In this document: one piece after another, positions 9,257 through 17,576 of the stretch
Numbering within the stretch: position 1 is the first letter of the stretch
Layout: each line of letters opens with the position of its first letter
DNA from: Eubacteriaceae bacterium
GTDB lineage: Bacteria; Bacillota; Clostridia; Lachnospirales; Lachnospiraceae
NCBI GenBank assembly: GCA_910575665.1
Contig: CAJTFB010000002.1
Span: forward strand, 1-64,000
Direction of reading: 5' to 3'
Length of the DNA stretch: 64,000 bases
Position numbers and translations under genes: made by a program
The notes under the pieces: model-generated
What the model saw: the letters and a program-made list of their open reading frames with translations, nothing else
Databases searched by the model: none
Told to the model about the DNA's origin: nothing

Positions 9257-10174
9257 TTGGATATTTCAGTATTGCTGAGTGCCATGCCCGGTGCGGCAGC
9301 ACAGGGATTGATATGGGGAATCATGGCCATCGGCGTGTATATCACATATAAAATTCTGGATGTAGCAGACCTTACCGTGGACGGGTCACTCTGTACCGGC
9401 GGTGCGGTAAGCATTATGATGATGTTGAACGGATACAATGTGTGGGTGAGTATGCTGGCCGCACTGGCGGCGGGAATGCTGGCTGGACTGGTGACAGGAA
9501 TTTTACATACATTTATGGGGATACCTGCCATTCTTGCCGGAATTCTTACCCAGCTTGCACTGTATTCTGTCAACTTAAAGATTATGGGAAAAGCAAATCA
9601 GGCGATCAGTGTTATGAATTATGATCTGCTGGTATCTCTCCGGCACGTGAAAAATGTGCCTTTGTATCAGAATTCCATTTTTGTGGTGTCGATATTCTGT
9701 ATTGTGATCATCGGCATTCTGTATTGGTTTTTTGGCACGGAGCTTGGGTGCTCCCTGAGAGCTACCGGTTGTAACCCGAATATGAGCCGTGCCCAGGGTA
9801 TCAACACAAACTGGAATGTGGTTCTGGGACTGATGATCTCCAACGGGCTGGTGGCACTGGCGGGAGCACTCTGCTCCCAGTATCAGGGATTTGCAGATAT
9901 CAATATGGGCCGCGGCGCTATTGTGATCGGATTGGCGGCGGTGATCATTGGAAAAGTTGTATTTGAAAGAATATTCCGCAATTTTGCCCTGAAACTGCTC
10001 AGTGTAGTTTTGGGAGCGGTGATCTATTATGTCGTGCTGCAGGTAGTGATCTGGTTTGGTATGGATACCGACTTGTTGAAGTTGCTCTCTGCCGTGGTAG
10101 TGGCACTGTTTCTTGCTCTTCCTTACTGGAAGAAAAAATATCTGGTAAAACCAGTGAAGAGAGGAGTGGCCTGA
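9257..10174 (+). CDS. ABC transporter permease (TrpY-like, COG4120 type)
   Basis: Integral membrane subunit of about 305 residues with many hydrophobic helices and the branched-chain/sugar-type permease features ILDVADLTVDGSL, SLRATGCNPNMSRAQGIN and ALAGALCSQYQGFADINMG. It pairs with the lipoprotein upstream and the ATPase downstream, which starts one base after its stop codon region. The start is most likely TTG 9257, because GGAGGAAGG lies 5 bases before it; TTG 9242 has no site. Together the three genes make a complete importer. Confidence 0.88.
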   Translation: MDISVLLSAMPGAAAQGLIWGIMAIGVYITYKILDVADLTVDGSLCTGGAVSIMMMLNGYNVWVSMLAALAAGMLAGLVTGILHTFMGIPAILAGILTQLALYSVNLKIMGKANQAISVMNYDLLVSLRHVKNVPLYQNSIFVVSIFCIVIIGILYWFFGTELGCSLRATGCNPNMSRAQGINTNWNVVLGLMISNGLVALAGALCSQYQGFADINMGRGAIVIGLAAVIIGKVVFERIFRNFALKLLSVVLGAVIYYVVLQVVIWFGMDTDLLKLLSAVVVALFLALPYWKKKYLVKPVKRGVA

Positions 10175-10175
10175 C

Positions 10176-10970
10176 ATGCTGGAAGTAAATCAAATTTATA
10201 AAACCTTTAATCCGGGGACAGTAAATGAGAAGCTGGCACTGGATGGTCTTTCTCTGAAACTAAACGAAGGAGATTTCGTGACGGTGATCGGTGGCAATGG
10301 CGCCGGAAAATCCACCCTTTTGAATGCCCTTGCCGGGGTATGGTATGTGGATGAGGGAAGTATCGTCATCGATGGCAATGATGTCACAAAAATGCCAGAA
10401 AATAAGAGGGCGGCATTCCTCGGACGGGTATTTCAGGATCCGATGATGGGAACATCAGCTACGATGGGAATCGATGAAAACCTTGCTCTTGCCATGCGAC
10501 GGGGAAAGAGCAGGGGACTTCGGAGAGGCATCTCCAAGCAGGAGAGAGAACATTTCAGAGACCTTCTAAAAATTTTAGATTTGGGTCTGGAGAATCGGCT
10601 CACTTCTAAGGTTGGACTTCTGTCCGGTGGTCAGAGACAGGCCGTCACTCTTTTGATGGCCACGCTGAAAAAGCCAAGACTTCTTCTGCTGGACGAGCAC
10701 ACGGCAGCTCTTGACCCCAAAACGGCGGCCAAGGTGCTGGAGACCACGAATAATATCATTAAAAAGGATAATCTGACAACGTTAATGATCACACATAACA
10801 TGCGGGACGCCATAGCCAATGGAAACCGCCTGATCATGATGAACAGCGGAAAGATCATTCTGGATATCTCCGGAGAGGAAAAGAAAAAACTGACGGTGGA
10901 TGATCTGCTTCACAAGTTTGCCATGGCAAGCGGAGAAGATATGGATAATGACAGGATGCTGCTGTCCTAG
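10176..10970 (+). CDS. ABC transporter ATP-binding protein (COG1101 type)
   Basis: A 264-residue ATPase with Walker A GGNGAGKST near residue 39, signature LLSGGQRQA, Walker B LLLLDEHTAALD (H replacing the usual P after E, normal in this subfamily) and switch histidine in MITHNMRDA. It energises the importer formed with the two preceding genes. Its start almost overlaps the permease stop. A strong terminator follows at 11038-11091. Confidence 0.93.
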   Translation: MLEVNQIYKTFNPGTVNEKLALDGLSLKLNEGDFVTVIGGNGAGKSTLLNALAGVWYVDEGSIVIDGNDVTKMPENKRAAFLGRVFQDPMMGTSATMGIDENLALAMRRGKSRGLRRGISKQEREHFRDLLKILDLGLENRLTSKVGLLSGGQRQAVTLLMATLKKPRLLLLDEHTAALDPKTAAKVLETTNNIIKKDNLTTLMITHNMRDAIANGNRLIMMNSGKIILDISGEEKKKLTVDDLLHKFAMASGEDMDNDRMLLS

Positions 10971-11037
10971 GCGGTCTGGCCCCGAAACAGGGGTTAGGCT
11001 GATGCCGTGAAAATTGCGCCGTCAAGCTATGATAGAT

Positions 11038-11091
11038 AGAGCACCTCCTTAGCTCAACGGCGTCGTTGAGCTAAGGGGGTGTTCTATTTTT
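11038..11091 (+). terminator. Strong intrinsic terminator of the ABC importer operon
   Basis: Long stem of about 22 bp including G-U pairs (arms about 11038-11059 and 11064-11085, loop GCGT) followed by ATTTTT. Its tip, CTTAGCTCAACG paired with CGTTGAGCTAAG, recurs in the palindrome at 28598-28639. It lies between the importer operon and folC. Bases 10971-11037 hold a small CCCC/GGGG hairpin and no gene. Confidence 0.85.
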
Positions 11092-11114
11092 CAAAATAGA
11101 AAGAGGAGGAGCGC

Positions 11115-12425
11115 ATGGATTATTGGCAGGCAAAAGAATATATTCAGAGCATATCCACCGGAGCGAAGATCCGGCTGGGACTGGATACGACAAAACGACT
11201 GCTGGAACTTTTGGGAGATCCCCAGGAGAATCTGCAGTTTATTCACATTGCGGGAACCAACGGGAAGGGTTCCACTGCATCCTTCATAAGTACAGCCCTG
11301 GCATATGCCGGTTATAAAGTGGGAAGGTACGTGTCGCCGGTGGTCTTTGAAGAGTGGGAAAAGATCCGCTGGATGAAGGGAGAGGAAGTCGTGTATATAT
11401 CGGAGGAAGAGTTTGATGAAATCATCTCCAGAATACAGGCTGCGATCCAAATTATGCGGGAGGGCGGAGAGGTTCTGCCCACGGAATTTGAAATCGAGAC
11501 GGCGGCCGCATTTCTCGCCTTCGAAGAGTGGCATTGTGATGTTGTGGTTCTGGAGACGGGGATGGGAGGCAGACTTGACTCTACGAATGTAGTGAAAAAT
11601 GTGGTCTGCTCTGTCATCACTCCAGTGGCGATGGATCACATGAAGTTTCTTGGGGATACGTTAGAAAAAATAGCGATGGAAAAGGCAGGAATCATAAAAG
11701 AGAAGGTTCCAGTGGTGGTATGTCAGACAGAGCAGGTGGTGAAGGAATGCTTGCAACGTACGTGCATACAGAGGAATACGACCATGACGGAGGTTTGTCT
11801 GGAACAGATCTTCGTCCAGGAGACGGATTCGGAAGGCTCTCTTTTTGATTATGGTTCCTGGCAGGGGATTCGCATTGCACTAGCAGGGACCTTTCAGGTG
11901 GAAAATGCCTGCCTTGCGTTGGAGTGTATCGGACAGCTGAAGGGGAAGTTCGATATATCTCCCAGGCAGCTGCGGCAAGGATTTGAACACACCCTATGGC
12001 AGGGGCGGTTTGAGAAGATCAGCCGTGATCCGGTGGTGGTGGCAGATGGCGCCCACAATCCTGCCGCCATGTATTCATTTCGTGAATCGGTGTTATCCTA
12101 TTATAAAAAAAATCAAAAAATTGGAGTCATGGGAGTATTTGCAGACAAAGACTATGAAAAGATGGCTGAACTGACTGAGGGTATCTTTGAAAAAGTTTAT
12201 ACCATAACGCCATCTTCGCGGCGGGGACTTTCAGCAGAGATCCTCGCAGACACGTTGGAGCGCAAAGGAGTGGAAGCAGAGCCCTGTGATTCGATAAAAG
12301 AAGCCCTGGAACGGGCATTAGAAAGTGGTGGTAGCGCGGACACTGGGGAAGTGGATACCACAAGAGCAGTGTTTATATTTGGATCTCTTTCAATCTTAAA
12401 AGAAGCCTATCAGCTCCTTTACTAA
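11115..12425 (+). CDS. folC: Bifunctional folylpolyglutamate synthase / dihydrofolate synthase
   Basis: Mur-ligase-fold enzyme adding glutamate to dihydropteroate and to reduced folates. The 436-residue protein has the ATP loop AGTNGKGSTASFIS, the FolC motif LETGMGGRLDSTNVV, ITPVAMDHMKFLGDTLEKIA, EKAGIIKEKVPVV and the C-terminal-domain DGAHNPAA. AGAGGAGGAGCGC precedes the ATG. It follows a terminator, so it needs its own promoter, which could not be picked out with confidence. No other folate gene is adjacent. Confidence 0.95.
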   Translation: MDYWQAKEYIQSISTGAKIRLGLDTTKRLLELLGDPQENLQFIHIAGTNGKGSTASFISTALAYAGYKVGRYVSPVVFEEWEKIRWMKGEEVVYISEEEFDEIISRIQAAIQIMREGGEVLPTEFEIETAAAFLAFEEWHCDVVVLETGMGGRLDSTNVVKNVVCSVITPVAMDHMKFLGDTLEKIAMEKAGIIKEKVPVVVCQTEQVVKECLQRTCIQRNTTMTEVCLEQIFVQETDSEGSLFDYGSWQGIRIALAGTFQVENACLALECIGQLKGKFDISPRQLRQGFEHTLWQGRFEKISRDPVVVADGAHNPAAMYSFRESVLSYYKKNQKIGVMGVFADKDYEKMAELTEGIFEKVYTITPSSRRGLSAEILADTLERKGVEAEPCDSIKEALERALESGGSADTGEVDTTRAVFIFGSLSILKEAYQLLY

Positions 12426-12480
12426 CATTTTACATGGAATTTACCCGGCGTATATTTGAAATTTACATACGTATAATAAT

Positions 12481-12562
12481 ATGATAATGCAAGGGTCAAA
12501 AGGTCAAAATGCCGTTCATGCTTGCATGATAAGGCATTTGAACTTGGGACCCGCTAAACATG
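12481..12562 (+). repeat. Hairpin-forming interspersed repeat, copy 1 (in the leader of the phosphate symporter)
   Basis: This 82-base stretch is nearly identical to 46769-46851, including GGGTCAAAAGGTCAAAATGCC, a TGCTTGCATGATAAGGCATTTG core and TTGGGACCCGC. It can fold on itself: GGGTC with GACCC, TCAAA-ATGCC with GGCATTTGA, and ATGC with GCAT at the tip. Copy 1 lacks the longer right half seen in copy 2. It ends about 40 bases before the start codon of the next gene, so it is probably in that gene's 5' leader. Bases 12426-12480 hold nothing else recognised. Confidence 0.75.
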
Positions 12563-12603
12563 TAAATGTATTTACAGGATAGAGAAGCTGAAAGGAGAAA
12601 CCT

Positions 12604-14364
12604 ATGGATATCTTTGATGTACTGACTATGCTCGGTGGACTGGCATTATTTTTGTATGGAATGCACACGATGGGAGAAGGATTGACCAAGGTGTCAGGAG
12701 GAAAGCTAGAACGGATCTTAGAGAAGCTGACTTCTAATCCGCTCAAGGCGGTGCTTTTGGGAGCTATGGTCACAGCGGTGATTCAGTCCTCATCCGCTAC
12801 TACTGTGATGGTGGTTGGATTTGTAAATTCGGGAATCATGAAACTCAATCAAGCCATTGGTATCATTATGGGAGCCAATATCGGTACGACGATCACCTCA
12901 TGGATCCTCAGTCTTTCTGGCATTGAGAGCGATAATCTTTTTATGCAGTTTTTAAAGCCCTCGAATTTTGCTCCAGTCCTAGCATTGGTGGGCATCGTAT
13001 TTATCATGTTTCTTCACAGCCAGAAGAAGAAGGATATCGGAATGATCCTGATTGGCTTTGCGGTGTTGATGTTTGGAATGGATACGATGAGCGGTGCGGT
13101 GAAGCCACTGGCAGATGTTCCGGAGTTTACGGGAGTTCTTACGATGTTTTCCAATCCAGTACTGGGCATGCTAGCCGGCGCATTCCTCACGGCAGTGATC
13201 CAGAGCTCATCTGCCTCTGTGGGTATTTTGCAGGCACTTTGTGCCACCGGATCCATCACTTATGGGACAGCCTTTCCGATCATTCTGGGACAGAATATTG
13301 GAACCTGTGTGACTGCACTTATATCCAGTATTGGTGCGAACAAAAATGCCAGACGGGCGGCGCTGGTACACCTTTATTTTAATATTATAGGGACCACCGT
13401 TTTTATGATTATATTTTACTCGATCAATGCAGTAGTTTCCTTTGATTTCTTTGGGGATGTGGCGGGTCCCGCCGGCATCGCCGTCATTCACACGGTGTTC
13501 AATGTATTTGCCACGCTGATCTTGCTTCCTTTTGCCAAAGGGTTAGAGAAGCTGGCGTATATCTCAATCCGTGAGGATGAGGATGAAAAAGAGAAAAAAG
13601 AGATGGGCTCCCTTCTGGATGAGAGATTTTTAGAGCAGCCGGCATTTGCCATGGAGCGCTGCCGGCAGGTAGCGGCCGCGATGGCAGAACTGTCACAGAA
13701 GGCATTGATGGAGGCCATGTCTCTGATTACCAAATACGATGAGAAGAAGGCGAAGGCGGTATACCGGATGGAGGACGAGGTGGATCATTATGAGGATGTA
13801 CTGGGAAGCTATCTGGTGAAGCTCAGCAGCCGGAATCTGACGGAGAAGGACAGTCGGAGTCTGTCCACAATCCTTCACTGTATCGGAGATTTTGAGCGAA
13901 TTTCTGATCATGCTATTAACATTGAGGAGTCAGCGAGAAAACTCTACGATCAGAAGCTAAAATTTTCGGAAAAAGCAATGGGAGAGGTGCAGGTATTTAC
14001 CAGGGCGGTAACAGATATTCTCAATCTTTCCATCCGTGTCTTTGAAGAGGAGGATGGGGAGCTGGCAAATGATATAGAGCCCTTGGAAGAAGTGGTGGAT
14101 CGCTTGAACAAAAAAATGAAAAAGCGCCATGTAAAACGTCTCCAGAATGGAAAATGCAACATTGAGACGGGGCTGATCCTCAGTGAGTTGGCAACCAATT
14201 TTGAAAGGGTGGCAGATCATTGTTCCAACATCGGAGTTTGTGTCATTCAGATCAAAGAGGATTCCTTTGATACCCACGAGTATCTGGATACTCTTGATAA
14301 GGGAGAGGATACCTACTTTAATCAAAAATATAAGGAATATAAAAATATTTATAAATTACCATAA
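12604..14364 (+). CDS. Na+/phosphate symporter (NptA/PNaS family) with C-terminal PhoU-like domain
   Basis: A 586-residue membrane protein. The N-terminal about 310 residues contain the two inverted Na/Pi cotransporter repeats, each with the QSSSA motif (AVIQSSSATTVMVVGF and AVIQSSSASVGILQAL) plus GANIGTT and GQNIGTC. The C-terminal about 240 residues are helical, hydrophilic and PhoU-like (RMEDEVDHYEDVLGSYL, IGDFERISDHAINIEE, ANNFERVADH-like segment). The domain pair is standard in Firmicutes and suggests phosphate uptake or efflux balance. AAAGGAG precedes the ATG. The leader contains the structured repeat. Confidence 0.92.
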   Translation: MDIFDVLTMLGGLALFLYGMHTMGEGLTKVSGGKLERILEKLTSNPLKAVLLGAMVTAVIQSSSATTVMVVGFVNSGIMKLNQAIGIIMGANIGTTITSWILSLSGIESDNLFMQFLKPSNFAPVLALVGIVFIMFLHSQKKKDIGMILIGFAVLMFGMDTMSGAVKPLADVPEFTGVLTMFSNPVLGMLAGAFLTAVIQSSSASVGILQALCATGSITYGTAFPIILGQNIGTCVTALISSIGANKNARRAALVHLYFNIIGTTVFMIIFYSINAVVSFDFFGDVAGPAGIAVIHTVFNVFATLILLPFAKGLEKLAYISIREDEDEKEKKEMGSLLDERFLEQPAFAMERCRQVAAAMAELSQKALMEAMSLITKYDEKKAKAVYRMEDEVDHYEDVLGSYLVKLSSRNLTEKDSRSLSTILHCIGDFERISDHAINIEESARKLYDQKLKFSEKAMGEVQVFTRAVTDILNLSIRVFEEEDGELANDIEPLEEVVDRLNKKMKKRHVKRLQNGKCNIETGLILSELATNFERVADHCSNIGVCVIQIKEDSFDTHEYLDTLDKGEDTYFNQKYKEYKNIYKLP

Positions 14365-14401
14365 ACCGCTTTATCTTTTTTTCTTTTTTTACTATAATAA
14401 G

Positions 14402-14466
14402 AGCTGGCTCAATGATGCGTATTTGAACCATTGAGCTGGCTCGATGGCATCTTGGAGCCGTTTTTC
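14402..14466 (+). terminator. Terminator region after the phosphate symporter
   Basis: Two consecutive hairpins: GCTCAATG with CATTGAGC, then GGCTC with GAGCC directly followed by TTTTT at 14461-14465. Position and T-run fit an intrinsic terminator before the HAD gene. Confidence 0.65.
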
Positions 14467-14501
14467 TATTGCCATCAGGGAAATGCAAAGGAGAACATGT
14501 T

Positions 14502-15152
14502 ATGAATAAGGCTGTTATTTTTGATATGGATGGTGTCATTTTTGATTCTGAGGCAATGGTGCTTGCCTGCTGGAAGATCATTGCTGAAACTTATGGAATA
14601 CCTGGTATTGATGAGGTATTCTGCCGGTGTATCGGTACCAATTCCGCGGAGACAAAACGGATCATTGAGGACTATTATGGGGAAGATTTTGATTATGAGC
14701 ATTTTCGGGAAAAAGCTTCTGCCTTGTTTCAGGAAAAAACAAAAGAAAAAGGAGTGCCCGTGAAGCGCGGTGCGAGGGAACTTCTCAGTTATCTAAAGAT
14801 CAATGGTTACCGGGTCGGTCTTGCCACTTCCACAAGAAGAGTAAGGGCGGAGGAAGAATTGGAGCAGGTAGGACTGTTGAAATATTTTGAGACGGTGGTC
14901 TGCGGTGATATGGTGACTCACAGCAAACCCCATCCGGAGATCTATGAGCTTGCCTGCAGTAAGATGGGACTGGATCCTTCGAGGACTTATGCCATTGAAG
15001 ATTCCTTTCATGGTGTCCGCGCTGCCTCTGCCGCTGGCATGAAGGTGATTATGGTGCCAGATTTGATAGCTCCCGATAAGGAGATAGAAGCGCTTGCCTG
15101 GCAGATTTACCCGTCTCTGATGGGAGTACTAGGCTTGTTTCAGAGCTTTTAA
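14502..15152 (+). CDS. HAD-superfamily phosphatase, beta-phosphoglucomutase-like
   Basis: A 216-residue HAD subfamily IA protein. Motif I is VIFDMDGVIFDSE at the N-terminus, motif II STSTRR, motif III lysine in HSKPHPEIY, and motif IV EDSFHGVRAASAAG. A helical cap of about 70 residues follows motif I. The family dephosphorylates small sugar phosphates or nucleotides; the substrate cannot be told. ATG 14502 is used because AAAGGAG lies 7 bases before it, while an upstream ATG at 14469 has no site. Confidence 0.85.
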   Translation: MNKAVIFDMDGVIFDSEAMVLACWKIIAETYGIPGIDEVFCRCIGTNSAETKRIIEDYYGEDFDYEHFREKASALFQEKTKEKGVPVKRGARELLSYLKINGYRVGLATSTRRVRAEEELEQVGLLKYFETVVCGDMVTHSKPHPEIYELACSKMGLDPSRTYAIEDSFHGVRAASAAGMKVIMVPDLIAPDKEIEALAWQIYPSLMGVLGLFQSF

Positions 15153-15262
15153 AAAGCATTCACTGCGTCATTTGATATACCAATTCATGCCAGATAGAAA
15201 TCGTATATTTGGGACAGTTCTGGAGAGACTACTACAAGATCATGTCTTGTGGAGGTTTTGCT

Positions 15263-16105
15263 ATGAAAATAGTCCGTGTTTTTTTTATCGTAGTTCTGGT
15301 GTTTGTGATATTGATGCCCTATACGACGGCAAAACCTGGAGATTATGAATATAAGATTGTACAGTATGTGGCGTTAGGAGATAGTATCGCCGGCGGCTAC
15401 GGGCTGGAGGATGTTCAAAGGGAGTCTTATGTGGGAAGGGTGGCAGCGGCGCTTGAAGATCGCTATGGCGCTGTACGGTTGAAGAATTTTGGGGAAAATG
15501 GTCTTCGCAGCGATGAGCTATTGGATATCCTTGAGGATGAAGACAATGAGCAGCATGATTCTTATATGGAAGCGATACAAAAGGCGGATCTCATTACCCT
15601 TTCCATCGGTTCCAATGACCTTCTGCAGTATCTGTCCCGGGATGCGGACCTGCAGGACTTTAAGAAAAATGGAGACCGTTTATTTACGGAAGCCTGTCAG
15701 AAGTTTAGTCAAAACATTCCTGGGATTTTAGATATTATCAGCCAGAATGCCCCCAATGCACAACTTTTTGTGAACAATATTTACAATCCCTGCAATGATA
15801 TTTCTTTTGGAATCTCAGAAGAGATGGCAAAGAATTTGGAACAAATGGCAGAGCAGTATATTCAAAAGCTTAACAAGGGGTTTGAGACGAAGCGTGTACA
15901 AAGTGTCTTTAACCCGAAAAAGAAATCAAAGAAATCCCGGAAATATGCGCTGGTGGATGTGAAGGGCGCTTTTGAGAACAGTGATGAAAAGTTGATCAAT
16001 ATGATGATTTCCTGGCGGAGTATTGATCCTCATCCCAATCGGGAGGGGCATCGGGTGATCGCGGAGCTGATCATTCCCCAGATAGATCTGGATAAAGAAA
16101 AGTGA
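15263..16105 (+). CDS. Exported SGNH/GDSL-type lipase or esterase
   Basis: About 280 residues. MKIVRVFFIVVLVFVILMPY is a signal peptide or N-terminal anchor. The mature domain has SGNH block I VALGDSIAGGYG (catalytic Ser), Gly in FGENGLRSDELLDIL, block III SIGSNDLL and block V DPHPNREGHRVIAE (catalytic Asp and His). Such enzymes deacylate lipids, peptidoglycan or polysaccharides outside the cell; the substrate is unknown. ATG 15263 follows TGGAGG; a start at 15209 would add an unlikely extension before the signal peptide. Its stop lies 12 bases before the next gene's start, so the two are probably co-transcribed. Confidence 0.87.
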   Translation: MKIVRVFFIVVLVFVILMPYTTAKPGDYEYKIVQYVALGDSIAGGYGLEDVQRESYVGRVAAALEDRYGAVRLKNFGENGLRSDELLDILEDEDNEQHDSYMEAIQKADLITLSIGSNDLLQYLSRDADLQDFKKNGDRLFTEACQKFSQNIPGILDIISQNAPNAQLFVNNIYNPCNDISFGISEEMAKNLEQMAEQYIQKLNKGFETKRVQSVFNPKKKSKKSRKYALVDVKGAFENSDEKLINMMISWRSIDPHPNREGHRVIAELIIPQIDLDKEK

Positions 16106-16116
16106 GAGGGAAACCA

Positions 16117-16803
16117 ATGAAGATAAAAGGAGTTATATTTGATCTGGATGGGACATTAATTGATTCCATGTGGGTCTGGGATCAGGTGGATAAGGACTTT
16201 TTGGGAGCACGGGGGTTTGAGGTGCCACTGGACTATCAGAAGGAGATCCAGGCATTGGGATTTTATGAGACTGCCTGTTATACCATCGATCGCTTTGGAC
16301 TGAAAGAGAGGCCAGAGGATATCATGAAAGAGTGGAATGATATGGCAGAGCAGACCTATCATAAGGAAGTAAAGATAAAACCTTATGCCAGAGAGTTGCT
16401 GGTATGCCTTCGGGAGCAGGGGATTCATCTTGGAGTGGCGACAGCTTCCTACGCTTCTTTATTTGTGGAGTGTCTGAAAAGAAACAAAGTGTATGATTTA
16501 TTTGAGTGCTTTACGGAGACCAGCGAAGTGGAGCGGGGGAAAGGATATCCCGATATATACATAAAAGCGGCTGGAAAACTAGGGTGTTCCCCAGGAGAAT
16601 GCCTGGTATTTGAGGATATTCATAAGGGAATTCTGGGGGCAAAGGCCGGAGGTTTTTGCACCATGGGGGTATTTGACGAAAAATCAGCGGATTCTTGGGA
16701 AGAGATACAACGGGATTCTGATTATGCGATACGGGGATTTGAACAGCTTCTGCAGGATGTGCAGCTGTTTCAGGAGATTTTTGGCGAAGAGAGAAACTGG
16801 TAA
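16117..16803 (+). CDS. HAD-superfamily hydrolase (subfamily IA)
   Basis: A 228-residue phosphatase-like protein: motif I VIFDLDGTLIDSMWVWDQ, motif II TASYAS, lysine in RGKGYPDIY, motif IV FEDIHKGILGAKAGG. It belongs to the same superfamily as the gene at 14502 but is clearly divergent. It lies directly behind the SGNH hydrolase gene with GAGAGGGAAACC as ribosome binding site. The substrate is not deducible. Confidence 0.84.
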   Translation: MKIKGVIFDLDGTLIDSMWVWDQVDKDFLGARGFEVPLDYQKEIQALGFYETACYTIDRFGLKERPEDIMKEWNDMAEQTYHKEVKIKPYARELLVCLREQGIHLGVATASYASLFVECLKRNKVYDLFECFTETSEVERGKGYPDIYIKAAGKLGCSPGECLVFEDIHKGILGAKAGGFCTMGVFDEKSADSWEEIQRDSDYAIRGFEQLLQDVQLFQEIFGEERNW

Positions 16804-16813
16804 GGCAGGAATC

Positions 16814-16842
16814 TTGACGTATAAACAAATATCGTGTAGAAT
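16814..16842 (+). promoter_or_regulatory. Promoter of the zapA-U32-ftsW-PBP operon
   Basis: TTGACG (16814-16819) and TAGAAT (16837-16842) with exactly 17 bases between, 41 bases before the chosen zapA-like start. Judged by eye. Confidence 0.55.
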
Positions 16843-16882
16843 TGTATAGAATCATATAGTTTGTAAGGAAATGGGGCTGAAC

Positions 16883-17500
16883 ATGAAGAATAAAAATGAC
16901 GTTGAAGTATTGATCAATGGTAGAAAATATACAATTTGTGGATTTGAGAGTGCCGAGTATCTCCAGAAGGTGGCGACCTATATAAACAGTAAATTTATGG
17001 AATTTAAGGACAAGGATTATTATTACAGCCTGGATATGGACCTTCGTAACATTCTTCTGGCAGTCAATATTGCCGATGATTATTTTAAGGCGAAAAAAGA
17101 GGCCTGGAACATACAGCAGGAAAATGAGCGCAAGGATAAGATGGTACTGGAGATGAAGCATGAAGTCCTTGATTCTCAGAGTGGTACAGAAAAGGTTGGG
17201 CAGGAGAACGAGGCTCTGAAGGACGATCTGGAGGAAGCGGAAAAAAAGATTGTGGAGTTGAACGTGAAAAACGAGGATAATATGACGAAGGTGTCTGAGC
17301 TGGAAGAGAAGCTCTCTAAAGTCGAGGCGGAGAACAGCGGAAATGTGGCCAGATTGGAAGATGCCGAGAAAGAGTATACAGAACTGAAAGCTAAGTTGGA
17401 AGAGACAGAGAAGGAAAATGGTGAGCTGAAAGCCAAGATTGAGGCGGCAGAGAGGCGGATCACGGATCTGGAAAATAGAAACCGGCGGGGAAAACGATAA
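16883..17500 (+). CDS. zapA: Cell division protein ZapA-like, with long C-terminal coiled coil
   Basis: The first about 90 residues match ZapA (VEVLINGRKYTICGFESAEYL, VATYINSKF, NILLAVNIADDYFKAKKE), a small FtsZ-ring-associated protein. The remaining about 115 residues are a charged coiled coil full of E-K-x-L-E repeats (for example ELEEKLSKVEAENSG and KAKLEETEKENGELKAKIEA), an extension common in clostridial ZapA-like proteins. ATG 16883 is preferred to ATG 16871 because GGGG lies before it, but the choice is uncertain. It heads a division/cell-wall operon, which supports the call. Confidence 0.82.
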   Translation: MKNKNDVEVLINGRKYTICGFESAEYLQKVATYINSKFMEFKDKDYYYSLDMDLRNILLAVNIADDYFKAKKEAWNIQQENERKDKMVLEMKHEVLDSQSGTEKVGQENEALKDDLEEAEKKIVELNVKNEDNMTKVSELEEKLSKVEAENSGNVARLEDAEKEYTELKAKLEETEKENGELKAKIEAAERRITDLENRNRRGKR

Positions 17501-17520
17501 ATCATTGGTACATGCAAACA

Positions 17521-17553
17521 GACGGGAAACGGTGTTGCCGAGTTCCCGTTTTC
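17521..17553 (+). terminator. Attenuator-like hairpin between zapA and the U32 gene
   Basis: ACGGGAA (17522-17528) pairs with TTCCCGT (17543-17549), with a smaller CGG/CCG stem inside, followed by TTTTCT. It lies 20 bases after zapA and 24 before the U32 start, so it may trim rather than abolish transcription into the operon. Confidence 0.5.
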
Positions 17554-17576
17554 TAGTTACACGTAAAGGAGCAAGG

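Noticed and set aside
10971-11114. Possible folate (THF or ZTP) riboswitch upstream of folC
   Set aside because: Only a short CCCC/GGGG hairpin and a plain terminator are visible. The conserved cores of the THF and pfl/ZTP motifs are not present, and the terminator is adequately explained as the end of the ABC importer operon.
17439-17576. N-terminal extension of the U32 protein into zapA
   Set aside because: The extension lies in another frame of zapA and crosses a hairpin; the U32 family start is at LAPGG, and a ribosome site precedes 17577.
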